This document shows positions 38,660 to 50,482 of a stretch of DNA of 64,000 bases, in pieces (within the stretch, counting starts at the first letter, position 1; each line of letters starts with the position of its first letter). Below the pieces are notes generated by a model, which saw only the letters and a program-made list of their open reading frames with translations, did not search any database and was not told the origin of the DNA. The position numbers and the translations under genes were made by a program. This DNA is from Sisyra terminalis (taxonomy: Eukaryota; Arthropoda; Insecta; Neuroptera; Sisyridae), in the NCBI GenBank assembly GCA_958496175.1, contig OY292274.1, positions 15,769,689 to 15,833,688 on the forward strand, written 5' to 3'.

Positions 38660-38690
38660 TAAAACAAATAAATAAAAAAAAAATTGTTAA

Positions 38691-40071
38691 AAACATATTT
38701 TTATTCTGTTCGAGATTTAACATACAAAATTAAAAGATATAGAAAGAAAAAAACTTCAGCAATTTTTTCGTACTATTTTGGCCACTTCCGGAAAAATCCG
38801 ATGGCTAAATATCATTGTCTATACCTATAAGCCGGTAAAACCGTAGAATTTATAGGGTTAGTGTTAAAACAAATTTGTTGTGGTTTGGTAATTTATTTGG
38901 TAAATGTGTTATTGCAAAATTAAAGTAAACTTAATTTTTCATAACCAAATAAGAAACCCATACAATAAAGTTTAAACTAAATCAGCATTTAGCTGATCTT
39001 TATTTTTAAACTTGCATTAAATTATCTGAGAAAAACCACAACGATCACGTTGAGGCAAATACGGAAATTTTCAACACGAGTAAGTAAACGTGTTTAACGC
39101 TCTATATTCTACACTTTATAAGGACTAAAAGCAAGTTTTGATTAAGAAATATCTACACAAAAGATATTATAAGGTGCTAGTTTCTTTTCTTGTAAAACTG
39201 TTCGTATATTTCCGATTTTTTAATTATACCATAGGTACAACATCTAATAAAAGTTATAAAAAACTTATTAAAAAGTTCTATGCCAATATCGCATTCGTTT
39301 ATATTTTATCTAGTACATACTTCATAGATCTGGGTTGTATTCATTATTTTTATGAAAAAAATTTATGAAATTACCGGTTGGATAGCAAAAAAAAAGCTCT
39401 TTACATCTCACAATTGCAGGTTGGTTCAAATATTTAAATGATAAGTGCTTTTAATTTAATGTGTTCCAGGAAGCAAAGTACGAACTCTCTTCACAAATCC
39501 AGGTATCGCTAATACTAATTTTATCCCTGGATACAATAATCCTTGTAGCCTTAGTAACGCTTCGCTCTCAACAGAAATGACTATATATACGAATAATATA
39601 TCGAATAGTACATGAAAAGAAGTAATTAACACTGGTATTTCAATGCATTCTAGTATCTCATATATTGAAATATTTAATAAAATCAATAACTACTAATGAA
39701 CTATTTTGAAATTCCATTTAAATAAGGGTAGGTACATATGTGGAGGTAAATAACTACTCGATAATGTAGTGACGTAGTCAATACTTTACTGAGTTCATAA
39801 TTTTACATTGTTTTTTTATTTCCCCATTGTTTTACTCATAGTTTCATCAAATATCAGCTTATAGTAATCAAAACATAAACTAAAAAATGAAAATTTTGGT
39901 TAATAATATAAATGGAATTGATACCAATTAGTAAAATATAATTAAGTAAAGTATTTACAAAATCAATCTAGTTTATGGTTGTAAATTTATTACACATTCA
40001 ATAAAGAGTAAATATGTTTATTGATATAATGCGACTCTATTATATGTACATATTTATTATGTATAGGGACT
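38691..40071. other. Non-coding AT-rich spacer
   Basis: No gene is recognised. An AG-preceded segment at about 39467-39600 has an exon-like look on the plus strand but no family resemblance. Confidence 0.45.
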
Positions 40072-40626
40072 GGGTACAAAAGTAACAATTTGTATTTTTA
40101 CCTTGATTTCTGGCTGGGTGTTATTATTGTCATTAAATGAATATAACCACTTATAAATTTAGTTTATGTTCTTTACAATGGTAACTCAAGTTATTAAATT
40201 ATGGTGTGTGTTATATGAATAACACAGTGTTAAAAAAATTGTCAGTTGTTACTTTCGACCACCGTAGGCGTGTTAAAGGTATCACGTTGTGGGTCGAAAG
40301 TAACAAGACAATTGGGGTTACTAATGAAAACAATAGTACAAGTTAAATCAATAAATTATTTATTTAAGGACTTCATATTAATGATATAAACAAAATTCAG
40401 CACTTCAAATACTCAAAAAATATAAATTTTAAAGAAATGAATTAATAGAATACTGCGAAAACGCATAAAAACTAATGCACGAAGAACTACCGACACGGAA
40501 GTGTATCGAAAACCAGTCTATTGAAGTAGACATCCATAAAAATATGATGTTTGTAATAAAATCATTACGAGGATAAAAGTAACATATTACTTTTGTACTC
40601 TAGGGGACTATGTTACTTTTGTACCC
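40072..40626. mobile_element. TIR element with reiterated GTTACTTT motifs (555 bp)
   Basis: Perfect 16-bp terminal inverted repeats (GGGTACAAAAGTAACA at 40072-40087; its inverse at 40611-40626). The core AAAGTAAC/GTTACTTT recurs internally at 40248-40260, 40292-40304 and 40575-40583, with a near-match at 40587-40598. The middle pair forms GTTACTTTCGACC facing its inverse. No open frame of note. No convincing target duplication is seen, so the superfamily is open. Confidence 0.65.
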
Positions 40627-43406
40627 ATTCTCATTTTTAATTAAACGTGTAATATAACCTTAAAACGAAACGTGCTAGACAAAAACGAATTTAAACAATG
40701 TATTATTTATCTAATCAAGAATGAATATGCAAACATTTGGATAACTATGATCCTTGATGACTGTTTATACATAGATACTGTATGTATACACATTTGGCAA
40801 CTTATACAAAATATATATATTACATATTATATGAATTAACCGTTGAAATGAATTAACAGAATAGGTCACATGTTCGAAAAATACTTATCGAAAACCTTTA
40901 TCGTATAGAAGTAGGTTGTTGCCATAAAATATCATGGATAAATAAGTATTTAAACAATATTTAATAGCGACGTCTTAAAAATTATATTAAGACAATAATA
41001 ATTGTATATTTTATATATTCATTTATATCTTTATACTGAAATTGCCCTTTAATTCAAATATAGAAAAATATAATGCAATATAATGTATCAATCGACTTTC
41101 CTTATATTATTTTAAATATTGTATTGAATAATTTCTGATAAACATTATTCTTTTAATTGCATTTTAAGTCTCATAGTACTAATAGACAAACATATGTAAT
41201 ATTATGCATATTTGTCGCCAAAGACAAAGAATAAATGTTGTTATTACATAAGTGTGAGTGAAACACAATCATTGTCACAAATTTGAATTGAATGATTGTT
41301 GCAATGGTTTCAACAGTCATTTGGATTTCATTCAATCAATTGTCAATTTTTACCATGTGGCAGTTGTGTCAGCGTTAGACGGTGAATATTTTACTGGAAT
41401 TTATTTGTTATGTATTAATTTTGATATTCTTCAAACTGTAAAATTTGAAAATAATTAGTTTGACAATATCTATGGTCGTAATAAACATACAAGCTGCAGT
41501 ACCTTTTAGCCTGCTGTAATGGCTAATTTTGAAACTTTGTAACTGGTTTAGGATTGTTCAGGACTATCGCGACCGCTGAAATCGACTCGATCGACTCAAT
41601 AGAGCGTTTTAATAGTTTTAGTCGTTTTAGTACTATGCAAATCGCTCTTAAAAATTAGCCAGCTTTCACCTGTTTGAAGTTTCTCGTTAATCATTTGCGA
41701 GCAACTTCCTACTATAGCAACGGCATCACATTTGATTAAAAATTATGTGTGATTAATTTTTCATAACGTTGCCAAAGAAGTATAACTTCAAACATATATT
41801 CTGATAATAACTAATCTAATCAGTGTTAATTAATTCACATTATGAGAGAAGTACGAGCTTTATATTTTTTGAAATAGTAGATTGGTACTTATAGTAATAC
41901 AGATTTATAAAAGCATTTGTATTATTCTGTACATATTAGTTGTTTGTAACTGAATTTCACAAGAATTGGTGTTGTTGATCCTTTTAATTTATTTTACTAA
42001 GCCTTTGTATACAAACTCTTTATGGTGTAGTGTAACAATTAAGATTAAATGGGCCTCATTATCAATAAGCTTGATAATGACTAGAAGTAGTTTTCCCATT
42101 TTCACAGCCCTTATTTTTTCCTGTATTTTCTTAACAACTATTTACTACCACTTATAAAAACTAAGGTTTTAAGTGACTTAGGTTTAATTTAATCAGAAAA
42201 AAATATTTCTTAAAATGCGAAAAATTTAATAATTATTAGCGAAAAATTCTATGTGTAGAGCACGGAAATTTGACTTCAGCAAAATGAAAAGCCAAAAACA
42301 GAGCACATTTATCAGGTAAACTATTTTATATAGTTTTGTTATAATTGATATGGGAAAAAGTAAGTTTTGTCCAGTAATAGTAATGCCTTTATTAAAAATT
42401 CTCAAAGAACACCATCAACGTTTGTTAAAACAAACATTTAATTTTATAATACGCAAAGTAGAAAGCTTATAATTACAACTTGTTCTCAACATGTAGGCAC
42501 TTTACTTCAAATAAGGCAATTTTTATTATTTGAATAATTTTAAGGCAAGTGATCATAAACACCTGATCCTTTGTTGTTTTAACAATCTAAAGCAACATGA
42601 ATAACGTATATATTATTTCGTATTGTTTAATTACAGTACATGAAGTTTTAATGTGAATATAATTATATTCAATTTTACTAGTTTTAATTTTACCGACATA
42701 AATTTTATTATTGACATACAATATACAATACACATATTTAGTTTATATAAAACGGCACACATTTTGATTAAATTCTGCTACCACATTGCCATAATACATA
42801 CATAAAATGTTTTTATATAAAAACACAATATGGGTTGATTTTGTTGATACTATTCAGAATGACTTTTGAGTATAAAGACTTTAGGGGTTTTCACACAGTG
42901 AATCAGACGTGGATATAAATTTCAATGGCTTTTTAAAGGTGTGTAGGTACTAATAAAATACTATGACTCCGGAATTTTCAGATTTCAGTCTCCATTAGTT
43001 TTCGTGAGAAGAAAAAAAAACAATAAGTGAAAAACAGAAAAAAAATGTTCTAAAAACTCAATGATACGATTGATTCACAATTTTTAATTTAGGGGATGAT
43101 ATTGTAGTATTTTTTTTATAAAGACTTAAGAACTTTAATATTCTATATAATTTAATATTCTAAATAATTAATATTCTATATAAAATCCACAGAAATAAAA
43201 TTTTGTTATTAAAATAAAACGTTTTTTTAACCCCGACACATTATTGGTAGCCCAGTGAAAATATTTTTTAAGTTTCAGATATTAGATTTATAGTTTCTGT
43301 TTTATTAAGATTTTCAAAAGGATACTACATATTGTAAATATAAAATAAAAACCATTTCCATGACTAATTCCAACTATTTGTTTTTTCAACAGTATGAACA
43401 TAAGTA
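40627..43406. other. Non-coding AT-rich spacer
   Basis: No gene is recognised. TGGCTAATTTT near 41519 faces its inverse near 41653, with a 145-bp span that could be a MITE relic, but the arms are short. Confidence 0.45.
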
Positions 43407-44284
43407 GGGGAACCTGGGGCGGAACGGAGTACCTAAAATTTAATTACAATTTACGAGAAGTTTAAAGAAACAATCTCATTGTTTTGTAATTTATATATTT
43501 ATTTAATTCATTCTCTACAAATAAAAAAAAGTTTTATTAATTTAAATTACTAATTAATACTAAAAAGTTAGGTTTCAAAAAAAAAATGGAAATCTCCCAT
43601 TCTGCCCCATCCCCTAGGGCACAATGGGATTCTTGTTATTGGCATAGTTCGCAGATGAAGACACTGCCATCGTCGTGTTTAGCCCAGCACATGCCAAATG
43701 TACCCATTTTTGACAAATACTGTAGGAACACCAGCTTTTATTAGATTTGGAGTATAAATTCTGACCGTATAAGTAGATTACTTCTGCATCTTCCGACCTT
43801 TCATATATATGAACTGTCGGCTAGTTTTCCTTATATATGTACGCACTATCTGCTGATAAAATAAAAATGTCTATCTGAATGGGAAATACTATCTGAATGG
43901 TATATCCCATTCTGCCCCAAAGCACCTTTCACACAAGCACGACTATTATGGCAGGATATATTGGTTCTGTTTGAATTATCACAAGGCTTTTAGTTACTCA
44001 ACAGTATGTTTTAACAAACATGTCATGTTAATATTCAAACAAAAAATAGAGCATAGGATAATTAACTTAGAGTTACTTTGCAAAAATTAGAATTCGGAAA
44101 CGTTTATTTCGACTTTTGATAAAAATAAAAACAACTGCACTCTTTACTGGCGATAGCCACTTTTTATAACGCAGCACAGTTAATTGGACAATGAGTATGA
44201 TTTTTACGCGTTTTTGTCACCTGTAGCAAGCGCTAATTCCATTTCCCATCCCGCCCCGGCACCCCATTCCGCCCCGTGTTCCCA
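43407..44284. mobile_element. TA-flanked TIR element with reiterated CCCATTCTGCCCC motifs (878 bp)
   Basis: The left end GGGGAACCTGGGGCGGAACG and the right end (inverse of GGGAACACGGGGCGGAATGG) form imperfect terminal repeats. TA flanks both sides (43405-43406, 44285-44286). The core CCCAT(T/C)C(T/C)GCCCC recurs at 43596, 43906, 44245 and 44263. The GC-rich motifs stand out in an otherwise AT-rich body. No transposase is encoded. A TA target points to a Tc1/mariner-like or other TA-using transposase. Confidence 0.65.
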
Positions 44285-44338
44285 TATTTACACAAAAAGA
44301 ATAATTTTCAGGTATATCTACATATACATTTTTACTTA

Positions 44339-45235
44339 TTGAAGTGAAAATTTTTTAGTATCGTTGTGACTTGAAATTTCATGAAACGAAAAAGCGACAG
44401 GTAAAAGAGAAAAACAAATAAATCAATAAGATTTAATTAATGAGAGAATGAAACAGAAATATTACAGTATTTTTTAAGTATGTGCGCACCTGTGTATTAC
44501 GCTGCTTGGGAATAATCGTTCTAACAACCGTAGTGAATCTGTGTATTGTTTACATAAACATTTCATTATTGTAATAGAAACATTTTATCAATATGCCGAA
44601 AACGAATAAAAAATAATATCGTGATTATCAAAAAGAAATGAAAACAAGAATGCAAGACTAAAAATAACGAAAAAAAGTTACTTCCCAAAATCATAATAAA
44701 ATACACACCATACAAAAATTTCAAAGATTTTAAGTTGAGATCTTTTTAATTGAGTTTCTGGACATCAAATTTATTTCAAAATATTTAACAGTCACACTGT
44801 ATGAACAACTAAATCAAAAAAAGTAACTAACGACATATTACGTAATAACGAGTAATTTTTGGTCATCTAGTTATGATTGGCTGTTTTTGGGAACTCCCCC
44901 TCCACGTTTCCTGCTTGGTTCTACCACTCGACGTAATTACTCATATGCCAATCTATTGATCAAATCGAATCTGAAGTATTTTTTTTTCATTTTAATGACC
45001 TTAAGTCAACTATATATTTTATCGAAAATGCAAATTCGGTGTCCTGAAAAATGTATGTAATAAATATGTGAATAAAATGTAAAATAGTTTTTAAACTTGA
45101 TGTCAATATTATCATAACCAATCCCTACAATTATCCTTCTCTCGAAATTTTGCATTTATCTTAATATCTTGAAGTTCACATTTTTGAAGGTTTCACTTCT
45201 ATCGCGCGTGAACTGCACACATGTGTTTTTTTTCT
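44339..45235 (+). repeat. Family C repeat, copy 3 (about 900 bp)
   Basis: This is colinear with 16329-17290, including the heat-shock element (44373-44390), a single copy of the GATTGGCTG unit (about 44850-44925), and the final GAACTGCACACATGTGTTTT block. Immediately after it comes an RTE-like relic. Confidence 0.75.
44373..44390 (+). promoter_or_regulatory. Heat-shock element in family C copy 3
   Basis: GAA-AT-TTC-AT-GAA-AC-GAA, identical to the strings in the other two copies. Confidence 0.6.
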
Positions 45236-45790
45236 TTATCTTACTAGATGCATTTGAAAACACCAACATAGCTTTTGACTCAATGCCCATACAGAGAATG
45301 AAAAAATTCAGGGACCTTGAGACCTGGTTCTTCGAAGACTGGACATCGAAAAAGGAAGTAAAATATCGCATTGAACTAGCTTGACAAACATTCGTAAAGT
45401 TTAAAAACCTGTTCCGAATTGGGCCTGAATTGACTGAGATTCGTGAAATACTACGTTTGGTAGGTGCTTCTCTATGATATGGAAGAATGGACCTAAACGA
45501 GTGCAATTAACAATTTAGAAGTTTTTGAGATGTGATTATAACGCAGAATCCTTAAAATACCAGGGACATAAATAGGAAACTTTGGGTATAAAATATCTTG
45601 CAGTTAATGGTCGAATACAGGATTGACGTCAAAATAGGAATCGGAAGGAAGAGAATGTCTTGGCAGCGAAATATCAGGTAGTGGACAGGGATATATCGAT
45701 ACCTAAGAGCACAAATGAACTTTGTCCGTTCCTTACTACTTTTGTAAAGTTCAAAGTTAAGTTTTGATACGTACATAACTATAGTAATGC
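45236..45790 (+). pseudogene. Decayed RTE-like LINE, C-terminal part of the RT
   Basis: Frame-by-frame translation gives pieces of an RTE-type endonuclease-reverse transcriptase tail: FFEDWTSKKEVKYRIELA followed by QTFVKFKNLF (the 'EI..RI..A...F' block), and later IGRKRMSWQRNIR-WTGI (45640-45700), a near-consensus version of the 'G.KR..GRKR.SWLRNIRQWTG' terminal motif. Several in-frame stops and shifts separate them. Minus-strand open frames in this interval are shadows. Confidence 0.65.
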
Positions 45791-46098
45791 AGCTCAATGT
45801 TTTTTGATGTTTACTAATTTTATGGTTTGTAAAAAAAATTACAAACTTTTCTAATTCTTGAACCATATTATTCATAGTATAATAAAATATGGACATAGCA
45901 TATGTGTGCCGTAAGGTATCGATAAAATATGCAGTCGCTGATACATACCGAAAGAAACATAGAAGCAATGGAAAATGCTATCGCAAACATCCATTAATTA
46001 ATACGCATCGGAAGAAAACGTTTTCCTTACAATATTACAAAATATTTCAATCATAACAGTATTTTACTATCAAAAAACTTAATATACATATTATATTC
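45791..46098. other. Non-coding AT-rich spacer
   Basis: The first bases may be the decayed 3' UTR of the preceding relic. Nothing else is recognised. Confidence 0.4.
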
Positions 46099-46138
46099 AG
46101 AGAAGTAAGCGATTAGCACCTAATTAATACAAATAGAA

Positions 46139-46240
46139 TCTTTTGAACAATTCACTAATTATTAGTGAATTGTTCAAAAGACTGTATTAGTGTGTACTGT
46201 TATTAGATATTAGTGACTAATATCTAATAACAGTACACAC
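46139..46240. repeat. Two adjacent perfect palindromes (43 and 51 bp)
   Basis: 46139-46181 has 21-bp arms and a 1-nt loop; 46190-46240 has 25-bp arms and a 1-nt loop. Both are mismatch-free. The arms correspond to neighbouring segments in the homologous copy at 59.92 kb, so each arm was duplicated in inverted form here. Confidence 0.9.
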
Positions 46241-46373
46241 CTTCCAATGCAAGACGCTTTTAGCCAATGGGATTACGACACTTGAAGATGTTTATTTGTT
46301 TTGATTATTGAAAAAACGCAAATTTTACAATACCACTCCCACAGCATACGCACATATGAAACGATTTGTGCAC

Positions 46374-46381
46374 TGACGTCA
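46374..46381. promoter_or_regulatory. CRE-like octamer in family B copy 1
   Basis: TGACGTCA, within the string GCACTGACGTCATTCG that is conserved in the second copy at 60391-60406. Confidence 0.4.
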
Positions 46382-46441
46382 TTCGATGCCTATCCATACG
46401 TAAATTATGATTAAAGGTTAAATTCAAAAATAGTTTAAAAT

Positions 46442-49400
46442 TACGTTAATATTAATAAGAAAACAAAATCATTAAATGGGAGATGGAATATATGAAAGTT
46501 AATTGAGAATATTACTGCATTTGGTGTAATAATATAGAGAACATAGTAAAAAATTCCACTCATAAATTTTTAATATGTCAATTTCCAGATAAAATATTTT
46601 TTCTTTTAATTAAATTAGAGTCGGTTTAACATCACTGGTCATTTTACGACTGTAGGTCCACTTACCATAAGTTGATATAATTGGTTGTATTATTTTTGTT
46701 GGTTTTTTATTAGGTCTTCTAATTACAATGTAATATTGTTGTAGGGATATTTGACAATTTACTATGGCTAATAATAATTCAATATTATTAGTTTTTTATT
46801 ATTATTAAATCTGGGAAATCTAGGAATTTTAACTATTTAAGACAAAAGCCAAGATTTTTTTTAATTTTACCATAATTTAATTGTATTTTGATTGAAAAAA
46901 TGTAGACGTAATTAGACGTTATCAACCTCTATATCATACTTAAAGTATAAATCAATCGGCTTAATCAACTCAGAGGGAAAATAAAAACAATTTTTTTATG
47001 ATTTTCACCTATTGTATTTTTGTACAGAAACTAATTGACCTAGAAATGTGAAACTTCCCGTATCTTAGTATTTTATTTTATTTTATTTAATTTTCCGTGG
47101 CCAGTTCACCGTTTACCTCCAGATTCTTAAGTAGGAAGTTACAGATCCAGAACACTTATTTTTGTTAGATATATTTATTGTTCGAAACCAGTTTCACTTT
47201 AAAAGCATTTCATGGTTAAAACTAAAACCTAATTAGATTATAGAAAATTGTGGTAGGAAAACATCAGACAAGTGCACAGCACCTCAATTCTTAATACTCA
47301 TACCTGTCATGTTGCATTTTATATAAACAATATTAATTTAGCGCCTAGCAGAGCATTTTCCATTATTTAAGCTTTCAAGAAAACTACTTAGATTTTAATT
47401 GGATTTTTTAAAGGATGTGCCATTAATGTTACATCAGTAAAGCTCAATGGTATGAGTTTATCAATTAAGTAGCTTTACCACATAATAATTGGCTCCTTCG
47501 GTACGCTTTGATTGAAACTAATGTGAAGCCAATGAACAGTTGCACTGACATTTCAGTATTGATAAAGAAATAATTTTAGAAAATAGATTATTGGATAAAT
47601 GATATTTGCGTGTTAGCTATCGATTGGCTGGTTTGATGAAAGCTTTCTGACATTTATTGCAGGTAGAAAATTTATTTATCATATGAAAGTATCTATCTGA
47701 TCTTTTATCGTTATCGCCTTCGTTGGGAATATTAACATTTAAAAATTCAAACAGATAAAGAAGTAATGAAATGTGTGCGATGTTTTTCCTTATTCTAATT
47801 TTTATGTGCTCCGTATTTAAAGTCTAGGTCCTTGACCTGTTAAAGCAAGAACTAATTCAACCTTTGGCTTGATTATTTTTCCTTTCTTCTTCTAGTTAAG
47901 TACTAACGCTCCTCCACACTCCTCAGTTATAATAAAAGCTTTAGTGGAAGGCTATGAAGTAGGCGCTCCTTGTATTTGATTACCAACAACTCTCAAAGAG
48001 TATGGAGAACGTAAAACGAACGTATAGACGAAATCGATAATTGAATCTATGTTTTCTAGCAGAAAAAAGTCGAAACATTTTAGTCAGAGATTTAAATTTA
48101 GAATACATTACAAACTCGTAACTTATTGGTTACAATTTCTATTTGTATTATTTTAAACGTTATTGTAGACATTATATCGTAAATTGCTGCACAAATTCCG
48201 AACGATTTCCATGAAAATATTGTGTGTTTTCATGCATAAATTATTTGTTTTATTTTTCGAGAAATATCAAACTCGTTCAGCTATCTACAACTTTTTTTTT
48301 ACTTTTTAAATTTAAATACAATGATACTAATAATTAAATATTTCTTGCTACTTTCATAATATACCTAGTCGTATATTTCTAAAGTTACTAACTAAGATAT
48401 TTCTATCTGTGTTTTCCTGATAAAATGAAAACTCACGCATACCACAAATATGTAAAATAAAGTTTCCGATTAATTTCTGCAGCAATTTCATCTCTTGGAA
48501 ATAAAATATGAAACAAGGCGCCGTTTTTCTTTCCTTTTAAAGAAATTTACAATTTAAATTTATAAGAAACAGAGAGACATTTCTTTTCTGTTCTATTCTT
48601 GATATACATTTATTCTTTATGTCTTTATGATATGATTGATGAATAATGCAAATGAAAAAAAATTAGCTAGAGTTACGTAGCTTTTTTTGCACAAGCCCAA
48701 ACATGTTGAATTTACATAGAGAAAAAGTTGATATTTTTTACTGGGAATAAATTTTAATCAGTATTATCAAATGTTTGCATTGTATAAATAAAGGGATTAA
48801 ACAAAAAAATATTATTTTATTAACTGAATTTCAAAATATGAGTAAGCTTCATTTGATGTTAAAACCCCCAAAGGGGTACATTTATGTAGCGTTAATGAAG
48901 AAATGGATTCTTTTAGCTCAGTTCGCTTGAAATGTTAGAAAAAAATGAATTTCAAATATGTCAGAAGAGATTTAAACATTTAGTTCTCACTATATAGAAA
49001 AAATTCAACTACTCAAAGGATAAAAAGTTGCAGCTTATCGGATTTGCTACTAGACTTCATCAAATACCCAACCTCATAGTCGTTAACTAAATTCCGGTTT
49101 TAATTTCGAGATAAAAATTGTAATGATTTTACATTTTGCATTACTTACGTGTGTACCTTTCCTATTTGATGTAGAGACTCAAGTTCTTTGTAAAAGAAAT
49201 TAAGTAAATAAAAATTTTCAATGAAATATATTTCTTATAATAAATCGTAATTATTTTCCATCTATTCGTCAAAACTGTTTAAAATGCATACTAAAACTAA
49301 TATTCAAATAAAATTATTTACAAAGCATGCAAATATATGCACTTTACTTTATTGGCTACAAAGAGCTACATATTGCTATATGGAACTTTATTAGCTTTCA

Positions 49401-49762
49401 TATCGCAATATTATACTCCTTTATTAATATGAAACAAACATAATTTACTTTGCTAATATCACTTCTAGTTAAATGATATTATGTTTATCATTGAATATAT
49501 TGCTGAAATAGAGATTATTAGGTACATACACTTCAGGCTATTTATACCTACTCTACCTGGCTACCGCGATTTAGGGCTATAGGTGATTAATAATTCAGAA
49601 CAAATATTTTAAAATATCATTCTTACAAGAACTATTTAGAAGAACAATTTTTTCTTACAAACTTCCAAACGTCTTCTATTTTGGTGATTAGTGCATTTTT
49701 CACACAAATTTAACATATACTAATTATTATTTTTGAATCGTTGAATTTGTATACATTTCTTG
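46442..49762. other. Non-coding AT-rich spacer
   Basis: I see no gene and no repeat shared within the window in this 3.3-kb block. Confidence 0.5.
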
Positions 49763-49993
49763 CAAGGGCGGATTCAGGATTTTTTTCTGGCGGGGAGGGT
49801 ACAATATCATGTTTTATTTGCAAGTGTGTGAAAGGGATCACGAAAAAAAAATCGCAATTCCAGCCAGAAATAGACTAGAGTTTCACTATTGTTCTTTCTG
49901 TTATTTTATTCATATATTTTCACAACTTTAATAATTTGATTTACTTCTAAGTATAGGGGGCACGTGCTCCCCCTCACCGTAAATCTGCCCTTA
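49763..49993. mobile_element. hAT-type MITE, copy 2 (family D)
   Basis: Same termini and interior as 7771-8032 (CAAGGGCGGATTCAGGAT start; GCACGTGC followed by CCCC near the right end), with about 30 bp less. Flanked by 8-bp duplications with one mismatch (ATTTCTTG at 49755-49762, ATTTGTTG at 49994-50001). The last base is A where the first copy has G. Confidence 0.8.
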
Positions 49994-50482
49994 ATTTGTT
50001 GTATTTGTATATACCGTGTGTTAGGTCGCAGACTAGCGATATTTTAATATCATATTCTGGATGGAAATTTATCGACAAAACACCTAAAAAAGGGGGTACC
50101 CCCTCTTCTTTCAAAAATATCGGCCATTTCACCTATAACTACATTTTTCATCTCGCATTAGGATTAAAAGCGGTTTTCTCTAAAATTATAAACGACATTT
50201 CTCTAACGACACTTTAAAACAATTATCTGAATTTTTATTAGCGTAGCTTTCTACTAATACACATAAATTGCGTAAATAATTACTTAAAATCGAGAAATAA
50301 GGGCTTAAATCTCAAATTTGATCCTTTTTTTTAGTAAAAAAATCAGTTTTTTGCGTTTTGTTAAAGAACTTTTCTCAAAACCATGCATTATTATTAATAG
50401 TTTTAAGAGTATTTGAGTTTACCTACAAAATAAAACCATTGTCATTATTTTTACTCACATATTATTGAAATCATCTAACTTG
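49994..50482. other. Non-coding spacer
   Basis: Starts with the right target duplication of the MITE. Contains an open frame (49996-50217) without family resemblance. Confidence 0.4.

Larger units (their letters stand above)
36978..38678 (+). mobile_element. ORF1-only non-LTR retroelement (half-LINE, HAL1-like)
   Basis: The element is a full retroposon without a reverse transcriptase. It begins CAGTCGAAATCTG, has a 189-nt leader, one 438-codon open frame, a short 3' UTR with a 7-bp hairpin (38629-38659) and an A-rich tail. A 12-bp direct repeat, AAAAATTGTTAA, flanks it (36966-36977 and 38679-38690; the A side is ambiguous with the tail). CAGTCG is typical of the first bases of Jockey/I-type LINEs, and AGTCC at +28 to +32 fits a downstream promoter element. 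An identical duplication and an intact frame suggest a recent insertion. Because ORF2 is missing, movement must have used RT supplied by another LINE. Confidence 0.85.
46099..46441 (+). repeat. Family B repeat, copy 1
   Basis: It shares GAAGTAAGCGATTAG at the start, CCAATGCAAG or TCAATGCAAG, GCACTGACGTCATTCG and AATAGTTTAAAA at the end with 59883-60462. Two perfect palindromes occupy 46139-46240; the other copy has a single unfolded version of the same sequence. A CRE-type octamer, TGACGTCA, is at 46374-46381. No coding potential. Confidence 0.7.

Noticed and set aside
39456..39686. Exon-like block with a possible AG acceptor
   Set aside because: No downstream donor, no family resemblance on either strand.
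41519..41665. Possible 145-bp MITE with TGGCTAATTTT arms
   Set aside because: Arms are only 11-14 bp with mismatches and there is no clear target duplication.
45156..45968. Minus-strand frames of 116 and 138 codons
   Set aside because: They lie over an RTE-like relic whose recognisable motifs are on the plus strand; treated as shadows.
46139..46240. Bacterial-type terminators
   Set aside because: AT-rich loopless palindromes in an animal genome; origin by inverted duplication is evident from the second family copy.
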